The notes beneath the pieces are model-generated. The model worked only from the letters and a program-made list of their open reading frames with translations, searched no databases and was not told where the DNA came from. 6,249 nucleotides of DNA, from positions 1 to 6,249 of the forward strand of contig CAZPAH010000148.1 in NCBI GenBank assembly GCA_964584495.1. The letters are read 5' to 3'. The position numbers and the translations under genes are program-made. This document shows positions 1 to 6,024 of this stretch, piece after piece. This DNA comes from CAZPAH01 sp964584495 (lineage in GTDB: Bacteria > Krumholzibacteriota > Krumholzibacteriia > Krumholzibacteriales > Krumholzibacteriaceae). Numbering within the stretch: the first letter of the stretch is position 1; every line of letters starts with the position of its first letter.

Positions 1-1
1 C

Positions 2-1462
2 CTGATCACAGATTTTGATGGAGACAACCTTGATGAAGTTATCTTTTCATCAAGTGAATATAGGAATTATGCTTTTATCGTTTATGGCACAGGAACTTGG
101 CTGGAATACTTTTCATGGCCAAGAGAAGCTGCCCTATCTTATTTCCTGGGGACATGTGATTGCAACAAGGATGGTATTGTTGATTTCATTGCCAGAGCCG
201 AGCCTACAAGCGGGTACAGGGGGTATTTCTTTATTTTCACGGGGACTTCAGATCCGGCGGCGGAGCCTTTTCGTTTTAATCAAGAGATAGAAACGATTGA
301 TGTGCTGTCGAACATCTATCCTATGGGGGATTTCAATGGGGATGGGATATTTGATTTTCTGGGATCGGATGGCATGAGCTATGGTTTGTTATCCGTTTAT
401 CTCGGCTCCGACTCATGCCACTATTCGCTCGACGAGAGTTTTAATGCTGGCTGCGGAGTCATGGATCTACAGGTCGGCAATTTCAATGGTGACGGCTATG
501 ATGATATAACCTACAGTCCTTTCAGTGAGATGTGCATATACAAGAACTTTATTGTTTACGGCAGTGAAGAGGGGCTCGATTTCGATAACATAGTCTATTA
601 TCTCTCGGATAATCTGTACGCGTATACCATGGTAGCTGACGTGAATTCGGACGGTCTGGATGATATAGGCCTTGTAGATATCGGATATTACATGGAAAGT
701 GGAAATGATACGCTCGCCGTCCACTTCCGTCTCTGCTCGGGTAACGGTTTTGAGGCAGGATGCGATACACTGATACTCCCTTCAAAGAGGATATCCAGAT
801 TTTTAAGCTTTGACCTGAATGATGACGGGAGAGACGACCTCTGCTATTTCCCCGCAAGAGACACACTGGCGATTCTTCTGAACGCGGGAGAGGTGGCGAC
901 CTTTCTTCAGAGCTTCAGAGCCATCTACAGGGAGGCCGAGGGAGTGGTTCTCGAATGGGAGGTGGCGAAGGGTTCCACCTGCGAGCTGTTCAGAATTTAC
1001 AGGTCGATGAACGGCGACCTGTTCAGGCTTATTGGAGAGACGGAATTGATCCAGGGAAGGGAGGATTACTCCTTTACCGACGGTGAAGCTCCACCTGGAG
1101 CTTCTATATACAGGCTGGAGGCGGTCGAGAAGGATGGCGGAGCGAAGGTGCTTGCCACGGAAGAGGTAGCTGTACCCGAGATACCTTTTACGCTGAGGCA
1201 GAACTACCCGAATCCCTTCAATCCGGGGACCAGGATAGAGTTCGATCTTCCGGAGGCGGGGAGGGTATCGCTCGAGATATACGATGTTTCAGGGAGGCTC
1301 GTGAGGCGCCTGATAGAGGGGAGTGTTCTCGGTCCCGGGAGAGTCGAGGAACTGTGGGACGGGACGAATGATAGCGGCGACAGGGTGTCATCCGGAGTCT
1401 ACTACTACGTCCTGAAAACGGTAAAAGGCTCTCATACGAAGAAAATGGTATTGATCAAGTAG
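2..1462 (+). CDS. Secreted FG-GAP repeat protein with FlgD-like C-terminal domain (5' end outside window)
   Basis: The reading frame is open from base 2 to the TAG at 1460-1462. The GTG at 302 is internal, because the 100 codons before it continue the same repeat pattern; the true start is left of the window. Six calcium-loop motifs of the type DxNxDGxxD are visible, starting near visible residues 4, 53, 110, 160, 213 and 271. The 49-58 residue spacing is typical of blades in an integrin-alpha-like beta-propeller. Residues about 300-395 resemble a fibronectin-III-like segment. Residues 397-486 match the FlgD-Ig/type IX-like tail: LRQNYPNPFNPGTRIEFDLP, then YDVSGRLVR, WDGTND and SSGVYYYVL, ending KKMVLIK. 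Such tails are usual on secreted or surface proteins of FCB-like phyla; in some lineages they serve as sorting signals. The visible part has nine cysteines. The ligand and exact role cannot be read from sequence. The propeller half is much more AT-rich than the tail. Confidence 0.88.
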   Translation: MITDFDGDNLDEVIFSSSEYRNYAFIVYGTGTWLEYFSWPREAALSYFLGTCDCNKDGIVDFIARAEPTSGYRGYFFIFTGTSDPAAEPFRFNQEIETIDVLSNIYPMGDFNGDGIFDFLGSDGMSYGLLSVYLGSDSCHYSLDESFNAGCGVMDLQVGNFNGDGYDDITYSPFSEMCIYKNFIVYGSEEGLDFDNIVYYLSDNLYAYTMVADVNSDGLDDIGLVDIGYYMESGNDTLAVHFRLCSGNGFEAGCDTLILPSKRISRFLSFDLNDDGRDDLCYFPARDTLAILLNAGEVATFLQSFRAIYREAEGVVLEWEVAKGSTCELFRIYRSMNGDLFRLIGETELIQGREDYSFTDGEAPPGASIYRLEAVEKDGGAKVLATEEVAVPEIPFTLRQNYPNPFNPGTRIEFDLPEAGRVSLEIYDVSGRLVRRLIEGSVLGPGRVEELWDGTNDSGDRVSSGVYYYVLKTVKGSHTKKMVLIK

Positions 1463-1639
1463 ACATGTTCCCCCTGCTTGATGCATTCGCATTACTATCA
1501 TTGAAGTAAGAGGAATTCTCCTAATCCAGCACGAAATCTCCAAAATAAAAAGTGTTCATGAAGAAGGTCGCATCCGGGGAGCCGAATCTTATTCGTAGCC
1601 ACTGGATCGTGAATCGCGATTCTCCTCATTGTAAGCGAG
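1463..1639. other. Convergent intergenic gap, no clear terminator
   Basis: These 177 bases lie between the stop codons of two converging genes. I see only weak structure: a 5-bp hairpin at 1583-1595 (CGAAT-CTT-ATTCG), a perfect 12-base palindrome at 1611-1622, and an A-rich run near 1541-1551 that reads as a T-run on the minus strand but follows no strong stem. No coding pattern was found. Confidence 0.5.
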
Positions 1640-4285
1640 TTACAGCGAGAACAATTTTACCGCCTTGATCAGGAACACATTGTGCGGATGCGTGTCGAAA
1701 AGAGCGTCCATATCGTTCCTGTAATTAAAACGGCCCATCGAGATATAGTCGGTTCGAGCCTGCGCCCAGACGAGATAGATGAGAGAGCCGGGCGTGAATT
1801 CCCAGCGGATAACGAGGTTGGAATTGAAGTCGCGATAATTGAAGTCGGGATAGTCTATGGAGTAATCATCGGCCCCGTTTAAATCCTCGTCTATATAGTA
1901 AACTTCGTCGGCTTTGTCGTATCTTATCTGCTCGTCGGCAAGGACCTCGAAGCGATCCCTGTAATTGTCCGCCCTTGGATCCGTTATGCGTTTGAACTTC
2001 GAATATGCCCCCACAGAGACGAATGGGGAGCCGTAATACTGCACGGTCAGGTTTGGTTTGATGCAGTAATCTATCCTGAATACAAAGGATGCGGTTTTCT
2101 GGTCAAGGCTGCCGAACAGGAACCGGTCCTTGCCTGCAAAAGATTCAGTCGCGATATACTGCATCTCGGATTTGTTCCGCACATAGGTGGGGCTGAATGA
2201 AAGCCTGAGCGCGTTTGTGGGGCGGTAGTAAAATTCCACCCAGCTGCTCGTATAATTCATATACTCTTCATCACCCTGATCCGTATAGCCTCCGAACCCG
2301 GCGTAGAGTTTCTTACGCTGGTCGGTGTACATCCAGAAGCTGTATTCGGTGGAGCCGGGCCACTTGGAGGAAGGGCCTCCGCGGAGCTCGTAATTGGAAA
2401 TGCTTTCTCCGCTTCGCGTTATACCGGCACCAAGCTGGTAGTTGTTGCGGAACGTGGTATTGAAATTTGTATTCGCCGCGCGCCAGAGGGGATTGCCACC
2501 GAAATCCCAGTTCAGCCACTGGTTGGTGTTGATATAGAGGTTATTGAAAATACTGAAGGGGTTGCGCAGATAGTAGGCGGCCCAGGTGAATTGGTTGATC
2601 TCGTCGGCCCTACGCATGTATCCCAGGTCGTTGATCTCGAACCCCGGGCTGCGCCAGGCGGCGCCCGTCTGGAATATGAACCTGTTGTTGCTGGTCCTGC
2701 GCAGGCGAACCGATCCCGAGTGGCCGCTCAGGGTGGTCCGGGTCTCGTCCAAAGTCACATGATAGTTGTCGGGTCTCTGATAGTAGCGGGCCGAGGCGGT
2801 CTGCGCCTCGTAGATGGATTCTTCGCTGCCCCTTAAGTGACTGGCCAGGATGTTGGCCTCGATTCGGTAATCGCGGTTTAGAAAGTAGTGGGAAAAATCT
2901 ATGCCGCCCGCGTATGCCTGCCGCCTCATGAATTCGAGATTGTAATCCTCTATCTTTCGATTGACGGCGGTCATCATGGCACCCACATAGGTGTTACCTT
3001 CCTTGAAATCCCGCTGAACACGTCCCACGAAATAGTTGGTCAAGGGTTCCACGGTTTCGTAGCGCCGCTCGCCGTTTCTGTCGATCTGGGCTTTTTCCCT
3101 CGCGGTCATGCTTTCCATGACTCCGATTGAAAGCCCGCTCGAGGTCTTACCGGTCAGCTTGAACGCTCCGAGGATAGAGGTGTTGTCCGGGTACTCTATC
3201 GATTCGTCATCCTCGAGATCCGGACTGTAGGAGGGAGAGTGGCCGATTCGGCGGGAATAGAAGAGAATGTCGCTGGTGAAGGACCCTCCGGTGACTGCCG
3301 GGCACAGGGGCAGCCTGAGGATGTTGTTACCCTCTATGAAGAAGGGACGTTTCTCGCTGAAGAAGGTCTCGAACGCGGTGAGGTTCACCTCGGAGGGATC
3401 CGCCTCGACCTGTCCGAAATCGGGATTAATCGTGAGATCCAAGGTCAAATTGCTCGTGATTCCTATCTTTCCGTCGAGGCCGCCCGTGATGGCCGAACTG
3501 TTGCCGTCGAGGAACGGGTCATCTACCACGGTCTCGAAGCGTTCCGTCTTGGCAACGCCGTAGGGCATGATTTCCATGCGCCGGCGCGGGCGGATACCAC
3601 GGATGCCGCGCAGCTCGCCGAATCTGCTTACCCAGCCGGAAGACTCCTTGGGAATGCACTGCCAGGTGGATCGTTCCTCCTTACGGAAGAGCCGGCGCTG
3701 CACCTGCAACCCCCACATCTGCTCTTCCTCACCGCTAAAACGAAGCTGGCTCAGAGGGATCTTCATCTCTGCGGTCCATCCCTCTTTGTCGGTCTTCGCG
3801 GCGCCGTGCCAAATGGGATCCCAGCTGGAATCCCAATTATCACCATCGTTCGAGACAAATTCATCGCCTCTCGCTCCGGATACGCTAAGAGTGAACGAAA
3901 AGGCCGTTCTGTGATCGCAGTAGCTGTCTATATTCACTTCGATCCAATCACCGGGGAACCAGTCCCTTCTTGCGAGGATTTTGCTGACCTCTTCGGGATT
4001 GTCGTAACATCTAAAAGCGAAATAGACAGCCTCATCGTCGTAAAGAACCTTGAATTTGGACTGATGAGAAGGTGGCTCGCCCTCCGCCGGTACCCGCTGG
4101 ATGAAGTCGCCGCTCCATTCGACCGAGTCCCAGATTGCTTCGTCCGGGATACCGTCGATGTAGGGCGCTTCACTATTGATTTTCCTGGTGTTATATATGC
4201 GCGTTTCAACCTGGGGAGTGGCTTTGGCGTCAATTGATATTACCATGCAGCCGATGAAGAGCATTGCAAAGGTAAAAACCTTCAT
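1640..4285 (-). CDS. DUF5916 outer-membrane beta-barrel protein with N-terminal CBM9-like domain
   Basis: The product has 881 residues. I chose the ATG at 4285 because AGGAGA lies 5 bases upstream and the protein then opens with a good signal peptide (MKVFTFAMLFIGCMVISIDAKA, cleavage expected after A22 at an AxA site). The upstream in-frame ATG at 4420 would put a non-signal-like stretch first. Residues about 34-215 form a CBM9-like carbohydrate-binding sandwich, with YIDGIPDEAIWDSVEW at 42-57, VLYDDEAVYFAFRCYD at 80-95 and GWTAEMKIPLSQLRF at 169-183. DUF5916 follows; its signature NPDFGQVEADPSEVNL starts at 287 and runs into TAFETFFSEKRPFFIEG. The rest is rich in alternating aromatic strands, as in an outer-membrane barrel, with the late signature NSNLVIRWEFTPGSLIYLVW and a terminal strand NVFLIKAVKLFSL. 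Family members are often labelled 'hydrolase', but no catalytic residues are established and I assign none. A role in binding or uptake of glycans is inference. The protein appears intact and of normal length. Confidence 0.9.
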   Translation of the reverse strand: MKVFTFAMLFIGCMVISIDAKATPQVETRIYNTRKINSEAPYIDGIPDEAIWDSVEWSGDFIQRVPAEGEPPSHQSKFKVLYDDEAVYFAFRCYDNPEEVSKILARRDWFPGDWIEVNIDSYCDHRTAFSFTLSVSGARGDEFVSNDGDNWDSSWDPIWHGAAKTDKEGWTAEMKIPLSQLRFSGEEEQMWGLQVQRRLFRKEERSTWQCIPKESSGWVSRFGELRGIRGIRPRRRMEIMPYGVAKTERFETVVDDPFLDGNSSAITGGLDGKIGITSNLTLDLTINPDFGQVEADPSEVNLTAFETFFSEKRPFFIEGNNILRLPLCPAVTGGSFTSDILFYSRRIGHSPSYSPDLEDDESIEYPDNTSILGAFKLTGKTSSGLSIGVMESMTAREKAQIDRNGERRYETVEPLTNYFVGRVQRDFKEGNTYVGAMMTAVNRKIEDYNLEFMRRQAYAGGIDFSHYFLNRDYRIEANILASHLRGSEESIYEAQTASARYYQRPDNYHVTLDETRTTLSGHSGSVRLRRTSNNRFIFQTGAAWRSPGFEINDLGYMRRADEINQFTWAAYYLRNPFSIFNNLYINTNQWLNWDFGGNPLWRAANTNFNTTFRNNYQLGAGITRSGESISNYELRGGPSSKWPGSTEYSFWMYTDQRKKLYAGFGGYTDQGDEEYMNYTSSWVEFYYRPTNALRLSFSPTYVRNKSEMQYIATESFAGKDRFLFGSLDQKTASFVFRIDYCIKPNLTVQYYGSPFVSVGAYSKFKRITDPRADNYRDRFEVLADEQIRYDKADEVYYIDEDLNGADDYSIDYPDFNYRDFNSNLVIRWEFTPGSLIYLVWAQARTDYISMGRFNYRNDMDALFDTHPHNVFLIKAVKLFSL

Positions 4286-4290
4286 GTTCG

Positions 4291-4296
4291 TCTCCT
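4291..4296 (-). promoter_or_regulatory. Ribosome binding site deciding the DUF5916 start
   Basis: On the minus strand this reads AGGAGA, five bases before the ATG at 4285. It is a near-perfect Shine-Dalgarno match. It supports the start at 4285 over the in-frame ATG 135 bases upstream at 4420. Confidence 0.8.
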
Positions 4297-4604
4297 GTTT
4301 CCGAACTGGATGCCCAGAGGGTGTTGAAAAACTATGGAGATGCACAAAGTGCTCGAGACCCGTATAGCGCACCGTAAATGCATCTACCGATAGGTTGATG
4401 ATGATTCGATAATGTTTCATATATGTATACGATTGGATGGATAAGTTGTTACCAATACGGCAGTAAATATTGTTAACGTATGGTGATAAAAGCCGTTACA
4501 GAAGGCCGCCCCTTCCATTTATTCAGTCCGCACCACTGTTCCCGTACTTGGCTGATTATGAAAAACCTGCCAACGGGCCTTCAAACGGAGAGTATTCATG
4601 AATT

Positions 4605-4623
4605 GGGTCTCGCCCCGGGACCC
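4605..4623 (+). other. GC-rich hairpin upstream of the DUF4097 gene
   Basis: GGGTCTCGCCCCGGGACCC can fold into a 7-bp stem (one G-T wobble) with a 5-base loop. It ends about 66 bases before the ATG at 4690, so it may lie in the 5' leader. No T-run follows, so it is not a typical terminator or attenuator. Its function is unknown and it could be chance. Confidence 0.35.
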
Positions 4624-4677
4624 GCCTGAAACAAAAGAGGCGTGAAAGCGTAGTAGAGATACGGGATCTTAGCAAAA

Positions 4678-4682
4678 GGGAG
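4678..4682 (+). promoter_or_regulatory. Ribosome binding site of the DUF4097 gene
   Basis: GGGAG sits seven bases before the ATG at 4690, a standard distance. The codons after that ATG encode a clear signal peptide, so the start is well supported. Confidence 0.7.
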
Positions 4683-4689
4683 AAAGGAT

Positions 4690-5943
4690 ATGAGACGGAT
4701 AGCGATTGTTACGGCGTTGATCTTTTTGGCCGGTATTCTTCTTTCGACGGACATATTCGCGGAAAAGCGTGAAGCCTTCTCGAGGAAGGAGTTCGAGGTC
4801 AAGCCTGGAGGCAGGCTGAGGGTCGATCTCAAGACCGGTGGAGACCTGGTCGTGACCGGCTGGGACAAGGACAGGGTCCTCGTCGAGGTTTTCGCGAGGG
4901 GGAGGAACAAGGACAACATCAAGCTCGAGATAGAGAAGAGCCGCGGAGGGGTGGAGATCAAGGCCGACTTCGAGAAGAGAAGAAGAAGGAACAATATCGA
5001 TATGGTGATCACAGTGAGCGTCCCCAAGGAGTACGATGTGAAATTCGAGACGGTCGGGGGCGACATCGAGATCAGCGGGGTGCGGGGCGAGTTCTCCGGG
5101 CAGACCTGCGGCGGTGACATGGAGTTCGCCGATTTGAGGGGGCGGCTGAAAGTGACGACACTGGGAGGAGACATATCCGTCAAGCACAGCGAGCTGGACG
5201 GGTACGTGAAGACCCTGGGGGGCGACGTCGGTATAGACGATGTCACCGGAGACCTGAAGGGATCGACCCTGGGAGGGGACGTGACATACAACGACGTGAA
5301 GCGCGGCAAGGGGGGCGATGACGACGACGATGTCTCGATCTCGACCTTCGGCGGAGATCTGAATCTCGACTACGAGGGGAAGAACGTGAAGGCGAAGACG
5401 TTCGGAGGGGATATCGAGGTCGGCAGGGCCAAGGAGGTGAACGTCTCGACCTTCGGCGGAGACATCGACGTCGACGAGGCCCCGATGGGCGCCAATGTCA
5501 GCACTATGGGAGGGGACATCACCGTCAACTCCGCCGGCAGGTACGTGAAGGCCAAAACGATGGGGGGGGATATCGATATAGCCGAGATCGACGGCTGGGT
5601 CTATGCGAAGACGATGGGCGGGGACGTGACCGTCGAGATGGTGGGCGATCCCTCCAAGGGGAAGAGGGATGTCGAGCTCAAGTCGATGGGGGGGGACATA
5701 GAGCTTACAGTTCCCGAGGGGCTGTCGATGGAGTTCGATATAGAGATAGCCTACACGAAGGGGAGAAGGCACAACTACAGGATCGAATCCGACTTCAAGA
5801 TGAATATAAGGGAAACGGACGAGTGGAAGAGGAAATGGGGCCAGAAGAGGAAGTATATCTACGGCACCGGCGAGGTCGGCGGGGGCGAGAATCATATAAA
5901 AATACGTACGGTCAACGGGAACATTTTTATAAAGAAAAGGTAA
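4690..5943 (+). CDS. Secreted DUF4097 beta-solenoid protein with GGD repeat ladder
   Basis: The product has 417 residues. The start follows a GGGAG site, and residues 1-24 form a signal peptide (MRRIAIVTALIFLAGILLST, then DIFA, cleavage expected before E25). No lipobox cysteine is present, so it should be periplasmic, secreted or surface-exposed. Residues about 30-115 form the usual DUF4097 lead-in, including GGRLRVDLKTGGDLVVTGWD. From residue 123 to 335 the motif GGD recurs twelve times, mostly every 17-19 residues; a thirteenth lies at 50-52. The usual DUF4097 ending appears at 392-417 (GTGEVGGGENHIKIRTVNGN, then IFIKKR). The family is described as a putative adhesin or auto-transporter-like beta-helix and is often found near membrane or anti-sigma genes, but its biochemical role is not settled. 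An acidic D210-D214 loop interrupts the ladder. The gene is GC-rich and ends 28 bases before a terminator hairpin. No enzyme motif was seen. Confidence 0.9.
   Translation: MRRIAIVTALIFLAGILLSTDIFAEKREAFSRKEFEVKPGGRLRVDLKTGGDLVVTGWDKDRVLVEVFARGRNKDNIKLEIEKSRGGVEIKADFEKRRRRNNIDMVITVSVPKEYDVKFETVGGDIEISGVRGEFSGQTCGGDMEFADLRGRLKVTTLGGDISVKHSELDGYVKTLGGDVGIDDVTGDLKGSTLGGDVTYNDVKRGKGGDDDDDVSISTFGGDLNLDYEGKNVKAKTFGGDIEVGRAKEVNVSTFGGDIDVDEAPMGANVSTMGGDITVNSAGRYVKAKTMGGDIDIAEIDGWVYAKTMGGDVTVEMVGDPSKGKRDVELKSMGGDIELTVPEGLSMEFDIEIAYTKGRRHNYRIESDFKMNIRETDEWKRKWGQKRKYIYGTGEVGGGENHIKIRTVNGNIFIKKR
5053..5700 (+). repeat. Array of about 54-base coding repeats (GGD solenoid turns)
   Basis: The array encodes twelve GGD motifs with Asp at residues 125, 143, 161, 179, 197, 223, 241, 258, 275, 294, 312 and 335. 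Most turns are 17-19 residues long; two are longer (26 and 23). A loose consensus is V-x-[AV]-K/S-T-x-G-G-D-[IV]-x-[IV]. The DNA copies have diverged, but one 19-base stretch is identical at 5339-5357 and 5444-5462, 105 bases apart. This suggests growth by duplication of two-turn units. Confidence 0.8.
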
Positions 5944-5971
5944 AAGTAAAAGAGCATTGATAGAAACGACG

Positions 5972-6007
5972 AATTGAAGCCCGGGATACCTCGGGCTTCA
6001 ATTTATT
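5972..6007. terminator. Probable bidirectional rho-independent terminator
   Basis: AATTGAAGCCCG at 5972-5983 pairs perfectly with CGGGCTTCAATT at 5992-6003, giving a 12-bp stem around an 8-base loop; two further inner pairs are possible (one G-T). The plus strand continues TTTATT, a fair U-tract. On the minus strand the U-tract is weaker (AATT then CG), yet the stem lies 21 bases past the stop of the converging gene at 6025. It is placed to end both transcripts. Confidence 0.85.
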
Positions 6008-6024
6008 CGGCAGGGCGTCAAAGA

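Larger units (their letters stand above)
4286..4689. other. Divergent intergenic region, probably holding both promoters
   Basis: This 404-base spacer separates two divergently transcribed genes. Its middle is AT-rich: I count 20 G+C in the 60 bases 4441-4500, against 40 of 60 in bases 5041-5100 of the neighbouring gene. It must contain, or lie within, the transcription starts of both genes, but I could not pick a convincing -35/-10 pair on either strand. Visible elements are GTTA-type hexamers at 4448, 4472 and 4495, the palindromes CATATATG (4418-4425) and GTTAAC (4472-4477), a 5-bp hairpin at 4501-4515 followed by ATTTATT, and a 7-bp hairpin at 4605-4623. I see no gene in it. Confidence 0.6.

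Noticed and set aside
15..290. A 91-codon open frame on the plus strand at the left edge
   Set aside because: The other forward frame, open from base 2, carries two calcium-loop repeats here and continues into the FG-GAP gene, so this frame is a shadow.
302..304. GTG as the start of the FG-GAP gene
   Set aside because: The 100 in-frame codons upstream contain repeats of the same type, and no ribosome binding site precedes the GTG. The gene is truncated by the window edge.
3239..4237. A 332-codon open frame on the plus strand across the DUF5916 gene
   Set aside because: It is antisense to the CBM9-like and DUF5916 signatures, shows no recognisable domain or signal peptide, and lies in a GC-rich stretch where long antisense frames are common.
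4247..4258. Lipoprotein signal (Cys13 after FIG) in the DUF5916 protein
   Set aside because: The -3 residue is Phe rather than Leu/Val/Ile, the hydrophobic stretch continues well past the Cys, and a good AxA cleavage site follows at residues 20-22.
4286..4420. A 45-residue N-terminal extension of the DUF5916 protein
   Set aside because: It would bury the signal peptide, and the AGGAGA site is placed for the ATG at 4285.
4501..4515. Hairpin GAAGG-CCGCC-CCTTC followed by ATTTATT as a terminator
   Set aside because: The stem is only five base pairs and no plus-strand gene lies upstream that would need terminating.
5053..5700. CRISPR-like or noncoding tandem array
   Set aside because: The repeats are diverged, remain in frame and encode a conserved protein motif; there are no constant repeats with unique spacers.
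4669..5895. A 408-codon open frame on the minus strand across the DUF4097 gene
   Set aside because: It is antisense to a well-supported gene with a signal peptide and family signatures. Its PP/H-rich repeats are the mirror of the GGD codons, and GC-rich repeats keep the opposite strand free of stops.
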